From positions 1-64,000 of the forward strand of contig JBBHKE010000597.1 in the NCBI GenBank assembly GCA_037447655.1: a stretch of DNA of 64,000 nucleotides, in the 5' to 3' direction. Shown here in pieces: positions 21,076 through 32,171 of the stretch (the stretch's first letter is position 1; the number at the start of each line of letters is the position of its first letter). The notes under the pieces were generated by a model that saw only the letters and a list, made by a program, of their open reading frames with translations, was not told the DNA's origin and made no database searches. Made by a program: the position numbers and the translations under genes. Source of the stretch: Zygnema cylindricum. Taxonomy: Eukaryota; Streptophyta; Zygnematophyceae; Zygnematales; Zygnemataceae.

Positions 21076-22062
21076 AATATATGATTACTAGCCCATATAA
21101 ATATAATGTATTGCTATAAAAAGTATAATGTAATAGTTGCTACCGATAATTACCATTATAAGCTTGATATAAATACTAAAATAATGTTGCATTGTAATAA
21201 GTTGCTTCACTACAAAAGTAACACATTATAATAGTTAGACTACCTTATAATATATAACTAGCTATAGCCTAATAATATAACTAATTCATTTAAATACTAT
21301 ATTACAGCGTTAGAAAACTCTTTGAAAGTTAAATTGAAATATTAACCGTTATCATAGTTAGATATTAAAGTTGTAATGTTACAAAACAACAATTAGATAA
21401 AGCATAATTATAGTAGTGCATCGTGGCATAGCTGAATCTAGATATAATTGTTATAATGAATAAAATATAATATATATAGTTGTTATGCTTCTGTGCTGTG
21501 ACTACATATAACCCAATATAATATATGACAGTTATAACTAGTTGTCATATTTGGTATAACATAACAGTCAGATTTAGTTGTTATAATTTATAAAATAAAA
21601 TAGGTAAATATAGTTATTATAATGAACATAATCTTACAGATAAATATAATTGTTTAGTTAATAAAACATAATAGTTAGATGTAAATTTTATATTTATTAT
21701 AACATAAAAGCTATAACTAGTTGATATATTTAGTATAATATTACAGCCAGATATAGTTGTTATGCTTACAATAATGCAACAGCTACATATAACAACCGTC
21801 ATAATATGTCGAATATAACAACTAATTTTAACTGTTAAGATAAATATAATGTAAACTTCTATAAAAAAATATAATGTAATAGATAGTTAACATTAATAAT
21901 TAACACATTATAACAGTTAGATATAAATGATAAAATGTATATTGTAATAGTTGTTTCTCACTATATATTATAATAATACGACTACATATAATATATAACT
22001 AGCTAAAACTCTTATAATGTAACAGTTAGATTAAACCTATTATAATATATATAGTATGTTGT
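21076..22062. repeat. AT-rich degenerate satellite, right part
   Basis: Continuation of the satellite at 16190-16556: repeated 'ataatgtaacagttagata', 'tataattgttataat' and 'ataactagct' words with much drift. No gene is supported. Confidence 0.65.
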
Positions 22063-23122
22063 TCTACAACCACCGGTGCAGGTGGAGGAGCAACAGTAGT
22101 AGAAGTAGACATGATACACTCTCAGAAGCTATCAAGAATCCTTCCAAACAACTATTTTCAAGTGTTCACCAAATCGTATACAAACATCCAAAATTCACAA
22201 AACTCTATCAGACTATAGAGAAACATAAACACTGACATCGCCCAAAGTTTCAATACAATTGACCCGCCAACACTCAAGAGATAATACTCAAAAGTTTCCC
22301 AAAAACAGTTTGCAAATTTTACTACTTGGAAGTCTCGATACATAAAATGTTCTACGTCCTAAGACTTATACTAGAACTTGTTGATGTTGGAAAGCTTTGA
22401 GTCTCAGTGAATTAGTATGACGACAGGAAGACAAATCTACAAGGACACGAGTCATCACTTAAAGCACTTTTAGAGGTATCTTGGATTCGCACCTACTTCC
22501 CCTTCACACATCAAGGGGAGACAACGCAGCTGCGATGCAGCAACGTAGCTGAGATACAACAACGCAGCTGCGATATAGCAACACAACTGCGACACAGCCA
22601 GGACAACGCAGTTGCGACTAAGTTAAGACAAACGCAACTGCGATTACATTTGATATGTTTCGTACGGACGACGCAGCTGCAAATATTTTAAAATGAATTA
22701 GTATAGTACAGAGCAGCTCCGATAGATACGAATCTAGATAGCTCAATGGTAGGTTGACAGATTAATGATTAGCTTGGCGTTTAACTTACCTCTTTCGTAC
22801 ACTGGTATGGTCGGTAGAACACAAGTAAAATAATTAGGACTCAAAACATAAAATGTATCCTGACTTCCAAGTAGTAAAACTGCAAACAGTTTTTGAGAAA
22901 CTTCTGAGTATTATATCTTGAGTATTGTCAAGTCAATTGTGCTGAAAATTTGGGAGTTGTCAGTGTGTATAGAGTTTTGTGAGGTTTGGATGCTTGTATA
23001 AGATTTGGTTAGCACTTGAAAACAACTGTTTGATAGGATGCTTGATAGCTTCTGAGATTGTATCATGTCTACTTCTACTACTACTGCTACTCCTCCACCT
23101 GCACCGGTGGTCTCCTCCACCT
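22063..23122. repeat. Head-to-head pair of retroelement 5' ends around LTR-like spacer
   Basis: 22063-22345 (read on minus) and 22847-23122 (plus) are inverted copies, roughly 85% alike by eye. Each runs through a leader into a gag-like start (MSTSTTTATPPPAPVV on plus, at 23067; the minus copy is close). The ~500-bp spacer has a run of CGCAGCTGCG-type words (22520-22680) and resembles the LTR at 16780-16930 ('cgtacggac' near 'gcagct'). Confidence 0.6.
22515..22685. repeat. Array of CGCAGCTGCG-type palindromic words
   Basis: At least seven words close to ACAACGCAGCTGCGAT at ~19-30 bp spacing. Similar clusters are at 16780-16920, 20265-20410 and 23455-23650. They could be regulatory repeats of the LTR family (E-box core CAGCTG). 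Confidence 0.6.
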
Positions 23123-23689
23123 GCACCGGTGGTCATAGAACAGCAGAACTGAGTGTCTACACTCAATTTTCCTATTAAATAGTGTTGTACCACCGATACA
23201 AGTGTTCCTACGAGATACGTCAAAAGAGCAAACTGCCACTTAGATCTAAGTATCCTAGTCACACTAAGGTTGATCTACCACTGTACAACTACACTAATGA
23301 AAGATCTATATAAGTCATTTGTTCAAATACTTGCAGCTCGCTTAGTGACACTTGTCTTGATACGTCCATTTGGCTGTTGCAAAACACCGGCCAGTATGTT
23401 TCTTCTTTAACTTCTTATGAATCTCGTCTGTTGACTTGATTTATATCAACCGTAGCTGCACAGTCCAATTCCGAATCATATTCAAATATATGTGACTTGG
23501 TCGCAGCTGTGTTGTCCCATACCAAAATAGTCGTAGTTGCACTTTTCTTGTCTACGTTGCAGTTGTTTTGCATACGGACCGTATCACGAATTACCGCTGC
23601 TGCGCTTGTCCTATGTGCGTTGCAGCATCGTTGTTCTGCTCGATGTGTGACACGCGTATGCAGGTGTCAGTGCCACTCGAAATACCTTA
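23123..23689. other. Unresolved retroelement-like DNA
   Basis: It starts with a duplicated 'tcctccacctgcaccggtgg' word and later has degenerate GCAGCTG-type words (23455-23650). No coding domain was recognised. Confidence 0.4.
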
Positions 23690-24695
23690 TGATTTGAGAC
23701 AGTAGGTGCCACTCAAGAAGATGAAGAAGCAATGGCGGTTGCCAGGGCAATCAATTATGCAAAGAGGAAACTCTCACAAAATCCCATAAAAACCAACTTC
23801 ACAATGAAGCCCCAAGAAAACCAGAGACACACTAGCTCTGCAAATTTTCTACAATATAGAATATATACAAAAAAAACCACATGCACAATTTCACAAGGTT
23901 TTGCCAAAAGATCACAATGAACTTATAATTCAAAAACACTCAAAAACTGCTTCGCATTTTTCCATTCAAAAATCGTTCTCACTAAAATTAATCTAAGCCC
24001 TTCTCATACAAGTGATCTTACAACCGATCACGCCGTACCATAATTACCATAATCGATCAGTACGCTAATCTTCATCAAAACAAAACCCCATTGTCAACCG
24101 TACACAAAATATTTACAATGATCAAGGAGCGGATAGCCGCTCAAGTAAAATAGAGCGCGGTCAAAGTTAGTCTGCTGAAAAAATAGCGCAGTCAAGAGTT
24201 CTTTTTCAAAATGTCGGCGGACTTTATCCGCCGTCAGCATATTGTTCGTCACTGAAGATGAACCTCAACAAGTAACTTCGGTCCTCAAATGAAACTCTAC
24301 CTTTCCTTCTAGAACAACCAAGCGTGACTTTCTCACGTACCAACACGTGTGCCTGAAGTGCACCGAATATGTGTACTCTCTTTGGAGTTGCATACTCACT
24401 AAATTATGTCCCCGTCAATTTATCTTCACACAAACTGACTAAAGTTCACAACACCTTTCTTGCGCAGACTGCTATAGCACCTTTCTTTTTAGCTGCTATG
24501 ACTCAACTATGACTGCTATGACCTGTCAGCGAAACTGTGATATTAGAGCAGGGCAGCTGCGATGTCAAATCACCACAGCATAGCAGCATAGCAACATGCG
24601 TAGTACTCAAGGTTTCCAGCTGCGATGTTAGACCTAGCGCAACATGGCAGTATAGAAACAAGATATTCAAAGGACTCAAGGTTTCCAAAACAGCA
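23690..24695 (-). repeat. 3' LTR of minus-strand copia element joined to a second 5' leader
   Basis: On the minus strand the LTR begins TGCTGTTTTGGAAACC at 24695, right after a purine tract. It carries CAGCTGCGATG words. The stretch 23690-23900 is homologous to 28955-29150, which is the leader and gag start of the adjacent element (shared words 'gaaactctcac' and 'cacaatgaagcccc'). So beyond the LTR a second copy of the 5' interior follows, as in a tandem LTR array. The gag start here has an in-frame TGA. The exact LTR end was not located. Confidence 0.5.
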
Positions 24696-24706
24696 ATCCC
24701 CTAAAC
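24696..24706 (-). promoter_or_regulatory. Polypurine tract of minus-strand copia element
   Basis: The minus-strand run GTTTAGGGGAT directly precedes the LTR start TGCTG. Confidence 0.6.
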
Positions 24707-24718
24707 CGTTAGATTCTC

Positions 24719-25335
24719 TCAGCCACTAAGTCCACATTCCTCCCTAGAAAACGTTAACTTAGGTGCACGTAAAGGCTTAGTCATCATATCTGCTACCATC
24801 TTCTCATCCGGAATATAATTGAGTTTCAAAATTGTGTTCATCACCTTTTCTCTTATAAAATGCAGCTTGATGTCAATGTGCTTGCTTTTGAAGTGATGAC
24901 TCAGATTGGAGACAATCGCAATAACTGTCTGGTTGTCACACCACACTATTTGAGGTCAAGATTGCATAAAATGAAGTTCTTGGAGGAGTGACTTTACCCA
25001 TAGTTACTCCTTAACAGCTGAGTTTGCTGCCATATATTCAGCCTCCATTGTACATTAAGCTGTGACATTTTGAAGCTTGTTGCTCCTGCAGCATGTTCCA
25101 CTTCCAATATTCAAAATGAATCCATTTGTGGAACGGCGGTTTGGCATGTCTCCGTAGCTAGCATCGCTCCAAGTCTGAATTTTGACTTTATCTCCACCGA
25201 GAGCAAGTTGAAAATTTCGTGTTCCTGCATAACCCTCTTTGCTACTTCCCAATCTGATTTCCTCGGATTCTGTAAACTCCGACTCAACACACGAACTACT
25301 GCCGCAATGTCCGGCATTGTGCAATTCATGAGGTA
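24719..25335 (-). pseudogene. Copia RNase H, broken
   Basis: Two pieces: 25055-25324 (WSDASYGDMPNRRSTNGFIL, the usual 'D-A-x-x...R-R-S-T-x-G' start) and 24719-24946 (WCDNQTVIAIVSN, SKHIDIKLHFIREKV, ADMMTKPL, the C-terminal signature). RNase H removes the RNA strand during reverse transcription. A frameshift and a stop lie between the pieces. Confidence 0.8.
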
Positions 25336-26215
25336 GATGAGGCTCCGAACAATCTGTTGGTATGGAATGGTTGCCATAAAATCTGCCTCTCTTGAATCCA
25401 GGATGTCATCAAAGATGACTCCTCCATTGGGCTCCATGCCTTCCACCTTTTTCTCATATTCCATGGGAGTGGCGCTTCTCTTTGCCTCTGCCAGGCCAAA
25501 CTTTTCAAGCACACTTCCTATCGCTTCCCGCTGTGTTAGATGAATTTTTCTATGATCTTTGTCCCTTTCTACTTGAATTCCAAGAATATACTTTGCCTCG
25601 CCTAAATCCTTCATCTCAAATCTTGAATTTAAGGTTGCCTTGATTTTGTTAATCTCATTTAATGACTTGCTTAAAAACAACAAATCATCTACATATACTG
25701 CAATGTAAATGATCCCATCATCCCCTTCCATAACATAAACAGAGTGATCTAAGCTAATCTTTACGAATCCAAGACCGGTTAGAAACTCATCTAGTTTTAG
25801 ATTATATTGACGTAGAGCTTGCTCTAGACCGTACAGGGATTTCAACAGTTTACAAACCAGATTTTCTTTTCTCGTCTCTTCATACATTTCAGGCTGCTTC
25901 ATATAAGTTACTTCCTCTAAATCTCCATGCAAGAAAGTTATCTTAACATCCATTTGATGAAATTCTATATTCTCAATGGCCGCTAAAGACAACAAAATTC
26001 TAACGGTTGGAAATCGGACAACCGAAGAGAAAGTCTCTTCATAGTCAATTCCCTCCTTCTAACTATAGCCTTTAGCAACACGTCTAGCTTTATATCTTTC
26101 AATAGAGTTATCTAGGTTCAACTTGACTTTAAAGACCCACTTAGAACCGATGGCCTTTCGATCCGGCGGAAGCTCCACAAGCTCCCAGGTTTGAGCCTCC
26201 ATTTTCAATCACATT
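25111..26215 (-). pseudogene. Copia reverse transcriptase
   Basis: The open stretch 25111-25995 covers most of the RT domain: FHQMDVKITFLHGDLEE, LKSLYGLEQALRQYN, the catalytic YVDD (in IAVYVDDLLFLSK), DLGEAKYILGIQVERD and a downstream SLIYLMNCTMPDIAA. The preceding part (26000-26215) reads KWVFKVKLNLDNSIERYKAR and carries a stop after VAKGYS. The catalytic motif is intact, but the polyprotein is not. Confidence 0.85.
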
Positions 26216-26231
26216 TCATCATCAACTGCGG

Positions 26232-26354
26232 AGATCTATTGATCCTATTCCGGAGCTGAAAAAGCTTCCTGTATTGTGACTTGATCAATCGTGCATCTAT
26301 TGATCCTATTCCGGAGCTGAAAAAGCTTCCTGTATTGTGACTTGATCAATCGTG
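26232..26354. repeat. 61-bp tandem duplication inside pol
   Basis: The unit starting 'atctattgatcctattccgg' and ending 'gacttgatcaatcgtgc' is present twice in a row. Confidence 0.85.
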
Positions 26355-26700
26355 CAGGTAGACAATAGAGCAGCCTCGCAGCTTTGTAGCTTTGCAACAT
26401 CGCACTTTCGCAACTTCGCAGATTCGCAGTTTTCACCTGATTCCAACGTGCTGATAGAAAAGAGAGCAGCTTCGCAGTTTCGCAGCTTGCTGCTTTGCCT
26501 TCTTCCCCCCGGAAAATTTGAGGCTAGAATTGTTAGATCCGTAGGTTGCCGCCGAGGAGGAGGTGGAGGAGGAGGAGGATTCTCCACACGTGGACCAGCC
26601 GGAAGCCAAAGTGGGACTAGAGGAAGTGAGAGGAACACTTTCAAAAATAACATATTCTTTGATTTTGGAATCTTTTTCACAATCTGTCATACCAAAAACA
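26355..26700. repeat. Low-complexity spacer between integrase and RT
   Basis: A run of 'ttcgcagctttgcaa'-like words (26360-26500) is followed by a GGA-rich run (26550-26580). Frames here encode only poly-Gly or poly-Pro and are not genes. The spacer replaces the region that normally links integrase to RT. Confidence 0.6.
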
Positions 26701-26796
26701 TTTATCGATCGACTCTCTTCTTTAACCTGAATATTTCTAGCAGTCTGAAGAGTATTCCTATCTGTATTAAATACTCTATAGCCTACTAAATCATCA

Positions 26797-27802
26797 TCAT
26801 ATCCCAGAAAAATTCCGGGATTTCAGACTAAGCTTCGAAATGGGGAGATTATCCAAAATAAAACAATTACTCCCAAAAACCTGGAAATGACTAACATTTG
26901 GTTTTCTTCTGGTCCACACCTTGAATAGTGTTTTCCCTTTCACTTCTCTAATCTCAATTCTATTCCTAATATACGACGCACGCGAGAAAGCCTCACCCCG
27001 GAATTTGAAATCTATTCCTTTAGCTAGCAACATAGATTTTGCACTTTCCGTTAGAGTTCGGTTCAGTCTTTCGGATACTCCATTCGTTCAAGAGTATAAG
27101 GAACAGTAAATTGGCAAGAAATGCCATTTTCTTTGAAATAGTCTGAGAATGCTAAGAGACATATTCCCCTCCGTTGTCGGATCGAAGGGAAAGGATCGGT
27201 TTCCCATGAAGCTTTTAGGCCCATGCCCGAAAGTGTTTGAAGTGAGTGAGCACTTCACTCTTTTCTTTCATAGAGTAAACCTTGTTATATCTTGAGAAAT
27301 CATCTGTGAACGTGACCAAAATCCTGCTGCCACTTAGGGAAGGAACTTTTGACGGTCCCCGCACATCTAAATAAATAATTTGCAGCAAATCCGTTGCCCG
27401 GTTATCCACTCTCTGAGGTAAGGGCAGCTTATGAAGTTTTCCCAAAGCTGGCAGCTTTTGAAGTTTTCCCAAAGCTAACAGCTTATGAAGTTTTCCCAAA
27501 GCACACCCATCACATAGATGAGAATTTGTTTGTCCTAATTTAACACCATCTATCATATTTTGTTTTACCATTTTATCAAGCCTTTTATGATGAACATGGC
27601 TGAGCCTCTTATGCCACAAAACATTTTCCCGAAGGACACTGGAGTATGCAAAGTCAATTTTATTAGCCAAGTCCATCCGGTACAACAAGTTTGGGCCACT
27701 AATTCCTACCAAAGCTACTCTCTCATCTTTGCTTACTACCTTTTTTCCATTCTTTTGTAAAATTTCAAAACCTTTCATTTCCGCCACCGAACTGGAGAAC
27801 AA
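26797..27802 (-). pseudogene. Copia GAG-pre-integrase and integrase core, broken
   Basis: GAG-pre-integrase: LWHKRLSHVHHKRLDKMV and CDGCALGK. It is followed by three repeats of (A/L)LGKL(H/Q)KL. The integrase core keeps the first Asp in IIYLDVRGPSK, the second in SDNGGEY (about 27150-27180) and the Glu region before RLNRTL, but these lie in different frames. The C-terminal part 26797-27033 reads FRGEAFSRASYIRNRI and VFGSNCFILDN. Integrase would insert the cDNA into host DNA. Confidence 0.8.
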
Positions 27803-28194
27803 ATTTTTCGTAAGCTTTGGGATATATCATGCAAGGTCTTTTTTACTACTTGACCATTGATGTCACATGCTAACCCCACGCTTCCCTTTGTCGTAGCCTC
27901 CACACCGCTGTCATCCGCGTAATAAATCCGACAAGTGGGAATTGGAGTAAGCGTCTTGAAGTAAGCCCGATCGCCGCACATGTGAGAGGAGCATCCGGAT
28001 TCCATAATCCACCCGTTCTCTCGAGGACCCTCCATGAGATCTTTTGCAAGAGCAAAGAACACATCATCATCCGATTGCGGAAATCTGACCACGTTTTCCT
28101 TTTCCTCCGGCCTTTCGTCTTGTGATGTCTCATCAAATGCAAGGAACGCCGCATTTTTAACGGGCAGTTTTGATGGTGAGTCCTCGGACTGCAC
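27775..28194 (-). pseudogene. Copia protease
   Basis: The frame contains NGWIMESGCSSHMCGDRAYF. The normal aspartic-protease motif is W-x-x-D-S-G-A-S-x-H; here D is replaced by E and A by C, so the active-site Asp is absent. It would cleave the Gag-Pol precursor. Confidence 0.7.
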
Positions 28195-28266
28195 TCTCTA
28201 TTCCGCACGATAAATTCCTAATTCACACGCTTTTATAAATGTCAGACACAGACAGAAAACATGACG

Positions 28267-28970
28267 TTAACCAAAGCAATAGACACACCTATCATATTGC
28301 CTATAATTCGGACTGGGGGTAAAGTTTCTATTTCTAATAAGTCGAGCCGGCTTATATGTCTGTGCATTATTAGCTATCACTGATTGATAACCATTTAAGG
28401 CTATGTGAGTGGCCTCTTTGTCTAAGATATAAGCCTGAGCTACAGTTATATTCCATTTACTTTTCTCTAACCTTCTTAACTGCTCCGCGGCTCCTCTATA
28501 TTCAGTAGGAAGCCCTCTAATTAGAATCATAGCTTGATGATAAGGAGGAAAACTCCTCCCGGAGCATGCATTTTTTGAAAAAAGAAGCTTCAAGCCATTA
28601 CAACATGATTTCATGTCACCCGCAGTATACTTTTAGTCCCAAACTTTTCCAGCAGTTACAACCTCATTCTGCTCACTAGCTAAGACATAGGATTCACTCA
28701 GAGCCGTCCATATTTCAGAAGCCGTAGAGATATTGATATATGTCATGTTTAGATCTTATGACAAAAGTAACTTCAGAACATGCAATGCATCCTCATTTTT
28801 CTTTTCAAATCCGGATCCGTATCTGGAAGGATACCAAAAATTAATCATATAACTTCACTTGTTTCAGGTAAGACTTAGTCAAATCCGTTCAATAAAGATA
28901 CTTATGCCCATTAAACACCGGGATCCGTGAGGAAGGGCCCGTGACTTGTTGATTTGAGACAGCCGGTGCC
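28267..28970 (-). pseudogene. Copia gag, broken
   Basis: The start region reads VSNQQVTGPSSRIPVFNGHKY, the usual 'P-x-F-N-G-x-N/K-Y' beginning. The stretch 28267-28614 reads LIRGLPTEYRGAAEQLRRLE, WNITVAQAYILDKEATH and RCVYCFG (start of a zinc knuckle). Several stops lie between. Confidence 0.7.
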
Positions 28971-29165
28971 AGTGAAGAAGATGAAGAAGCACCTACAGTT
29001 GCTATGACAATCAATTATGCAAAAAGGAAACTCTCACGAAATCCCACAAAAACCAAATTCACAATGAAGCCCCAAGCAAACCAGAGAAACACTAGCTCTG
29101 CAAATTTCACAATGATCACAGACAATTTACAAACTTCAAATGATCAAAACACTGAAAAAATGTTA
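28971..29165 (-). repeat. Leader of minus-strand copia element (truncated)
   Basis: Matches 23690-23900. The homology ends near 29165, where unrelated DNA starts, so the 5' LTR is missing. Confidence 0.55.
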
Positions 29166-30340
29166 TGTGTGAAATGAGAAAGGTGAGGGCCGGCCCGTTT
29201 CTAGGTGATATATCTTTTAGCTTGAATGATTATGTGATCCGTTAAAAAAAAGCGAAAAGCTTACGTGTAAATAACAGTTCCCGAAATTGATAAAAAGGTC
29301 TAAAACTCGGAGCCCTTCAATTGCCGTGTTCGATTCTAACACGGAATGTTATTTACAAGATTTTCAACAGATCGATTTAACCATCCTAAGAAATTCATAC
29401 AATTGGAAATATTTATTAAACTTATCAACAACAAAAAAAAACATTATATTACTATAGCGGATGGGCTCTATTTGATGGATTACTAAAAAAAATACATCGG
29501 TTACGTGAAAATTTCTTCATGTGTATTGCTGGTAATGTGTCACATAGTTGGATAAAAATGCCAGTAAGCAAATATCTTTAAGTAATGGAGTCGGCTTATT
29601 TTTTAGTCTATGGTTTTTGGCTTACCTAGTGAGCAATGTCATAAATGTTTCTTGTGTGGTGTGTAATTAGGAAATGATAACTGGGAACAAATGTTGTTTT
29701 ATAGATATTTTTTGAAACTTAAGTTTGATTCTATAAGCTGACGAAGATGTATTAGGATTGGGTAAAGCTTTTAATTGACGATTGTTGCAGTACCTTGATG
29801 TAATTGTAATGGCAATTCTACGAGATATTTTTTTGGGAAAATATGTATACTTTAATGTTTGCTTAAAGTTGTTGATGAATGTTGCAATCAATCATTTCGC
29901 TGAAGGCTTTGGTCATGGATACTCCTTACTGTTCTTCGCGGGATATTGGTTTCCTGTGTGGTTGTGTTTGTAGTGAGAAGCAATATGGTACCGTTTTTTA
30001 GTAACCTTGGTCTCTATACACGGTTTCTTATTTATTCACAAGATAGGTCTCAGGGCTGGGTATTATCGAAGTAAAATAAAATTGTCATAGTTGATCCTTT
30101 TAATCTACACACCAAAAGAATTTAGATTTCCCAAGTTGGATCAGAAACGTTCTAGATCAGTGCTTCCCACTAAATTATGACTATCGAGATAATTTTGCTT
30201 GAATGCATACGAAGAATTACTTGTCGTGCCAACGGTGGTATGCACTCATACACCATTAGAATAGAGCACTAGCCTAGGTTGTGATAGGTAAAACATAAAT
30301 GTAACGACTCTCTTTCTCAGATGCCCTAAAATGTTGTGTA
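29166..30340. other. Gene-free spacer
   Basis: AT-rich sequence with only short frames (for example 29782-29973) that lack homology, splice context or repeat partners. Nothing further is supported. Confidence 0.4.
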
Positions 30341-30660
30341 CTTCTCTTCTCAGAAAGCTAAGTAAGAAATCTGGAGGTGAACATTTAAATAAATTTGATA
30401 AAAATCAAGACAAGGAAATGATACGGTTTCAAAACTAACTCTGTTGAAGGTGAGATTTTGAGAGTATCCTAGAAAGTGCATGATTGACTTTACGGAAGAC
30501 GGAAATTATATTTATGATTTAAAGTTACGAACCATGCACAAACTTTCTAATGAGGATAAATTCCGGACGTTTACCAGAATTTTTGAGAACAATGGATAAT
30601 AGATCGCAAAAATTGTTGATAGCAACCAAATTGAACTCCATAAATTTTTTTTTGTACTTT
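30341..30660 (+). pseudogene. hAT-like transposase 3' fragment, copy 3
   Basis: Matches the segment downstream of the DUF659 core in copies 1, 2 and 4: LSKKSGGEHLNKFDK, then words equal to 12140-12340. Only the tail is present. Confidence 0.55.
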
Positions 30661-30760
30661 CAACGGCTGGATTTGCATTCTCGTGAATTGAAAATTACAG
30701 TGTTAGTTTTCAGTCCGCAAAAAAAATGAGTTTTGCATCAAGTTATTCAAATCAAGCGCT

Positions 30761-30946
30761 TCAAGTTCTTGACATACCTTCCCAAGAAGAAGGGCGAAGT
30801 GAATCAAGGTCGTCAAGTAAAATAAAACATACATCTCCAAAAGATAGAATTTCGAGAGGTATATCATGGGTTGATGTATCAGATAAAATAAGCGAATTTT
30901 CTTCGTCAGTAAACCCAAATGGTGTTGGCTCTTTTTCGGGAGGCAT
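30761..30946 (-). CDS. Short conserved element ORF (MS..PTxFEF family), minus copy 2
   Basis: From the ATG at 30946 the peptide reads MPPEKEPTPFGFTDEENS, then LILSDTSTHDIPLEIL. It aligns with 12487-12675 and 41970-42095 (PT.F.FTD.E..LILS...THDI.YEI). The leader preceding it has the same 'tttcccacaatgaaaaa' style words. The frame stays open to 30761, the longest extension after copy 12487. Confidence 0.45.
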   Translation of the reverse strand: MPPEKEPTPFGFTDEENSLILSDTSTHDIPLEILSFGDVCFILLDDLDSLRPSSWEGMSRT

Positions 30947-31287
30947 ATTGAATACTTTTTTCATTGTGGGAAATTCACGGGAAAAGAGCAAATAGGAAAA
31001 TTGAACTACTGACGGGCGGGCAGCAATGGTTTGGTATATGTTTTTATGTTTAGAAAAATAGTTTTGTTCTTCTGGTCTCTATGCTCATATTGAATTTCCA
31101 CGTTTAGAGTCAGCTCTTAATATAGAATGTATTGTTTTGTAAATGGTTTGGTATGTGTTTTAATGTTATTTTGGTCTCTATACTCAGTGCAAGGGCTCAC
31201 GTTTAGAGTCAACTCCAAATATTGAATGGAATCAAATGCACTTATGGCTCTCGAAATGGGACTGAAAAGAAAATACGCTCAATTTTT

Positions 31288-31860
31288 TGTTGGATATCAA
31301 AGTGTAAATCTATGTTCAGTTACGTTCTGGCGAAATGACGTTTTTCCTGTTCAGTTTCATATTCTTGTCGCATCAGTTTAATATTTCGTTTTTGTACTGT
31401 TACTATTTGGTCCTGTACGTTTCTGCAGTTATTTAGTGCGTAAAACTCTTTTGGTTGTTCGCACATAATTGTAGGTTATTGTTTCGGAGACTTTATGTTT
31501 TGTTTGGCGTGGCGTGTTTGGTACCGCGCGCCAAGTGTCTTGTACGGTACACGCTCACGTTTAATTCGTGCGGCGTTTTCTTAACCTTTTTTTTAGTGCG
31601 TTTCATAGTGCGCTTCAGAGTGGATTTCTGTTTTTTTGTTTTCTGGTGTTAGGAAGAGTGTATTTTAGAAGAAGCGTAAAGTAGTTTCAGATATCAAAAC
31701 AAGGAAGTGAAGTGAAGGGAGAAAGGGGATGTAAAAATTCGATTGAATATATATTTCTATTCCCTCGGTTTCCAGTTCTATCTGTGATTCTGAAATTATT
31801 TTGATGTCTGGCAATTTTTGAATGCGTCTGCTGTAAATGCCAATTATCCTTTTTATAACA
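31288..31860 (+). repeat. Left LTR of plus-strand copia element
   Basis: 573 bp starting TGTTGGATATCAA and ending TTTTTATAACA. Homologous to 36820-37450. The flanking host sequence is the DNA-element family: 31220-31287 and 31861-31960 correspond to 12870-12900 and 12897-13170, so the LTR sits inside that family. Confidence 0.8.
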
Positions 31861-32171
31861 TTTTCAAGCTTCAAAATGGAAGTTTATGTCATATGAACTG
31901 AATTTAGTATTACAGGAAAAATAAAGTACGAAGCTAGTAGATATGGTGTTTGTACGGGTCTTATGGATTAGCGGTCTCACATTGAAAATAGAGCAGGCGT
32001 GTACGGAGAAAAGATGTTTTGACTAACACTAATAGCGATACAGGGTGTACTGCACAATCTGAAACCCTGATTCTCTAATAGGACCACCAGACTTGTGTAA
32101 AGGGACGTTACCCAGATTTGATTCTCGGGGAACTGGCTATTATATCATCGGCACAATCGACAAAATACGGT
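31861..32171. repeat. Host-flank segment duplicated on both sides of copia interior
   Basis: This 311-bp segment is nearly identical to 37451-37761. It is DNA-transposon-family sequence (for example 'agctagtagatatggtgttt' and 'atcggcacaatcgacaaaat'), yet here it stands between the left LTR and the gag remnant, where the primer site and gag start should be. Confidence 0.8.

Larger units (their letters stand above)
24719..28970 (-). mobile_element. Decayed Ty1/copia retrotransposon, minus strand
   Basis: Reading from high to low coordinates: gag start (about 28970), gag body (28267-28614), protease (27775-28194), GAG-pre-integrase and integrase (26797-27802), reverse transcriptase (25111-26215), RNase H (24719-25335). 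This is the copia order (integrase before RT). Many frameshifts and stops are present. The 5' side is cut at about 29165, so no complete 5' LTR is present. Confidence 0.85.

Noticed and set aside
22500-22690. CRISPR-like spaced repeats
   Set aside because: Units are imperfect, spacing varies, and the context is a eukaryotic LTR; no cas genes.
26306-26789. Poly-Gly / poly-Pro frames on both strands
   Set aside because: Low-complexity GGA repeat within a broken copia element; frames on opposite strands overlap and have no homology.
31455-31874. Short frames on both strands, repeated at 37045-37464
   Set aside because: They are LTR sequence duplicated by reverse transcription, not genes.
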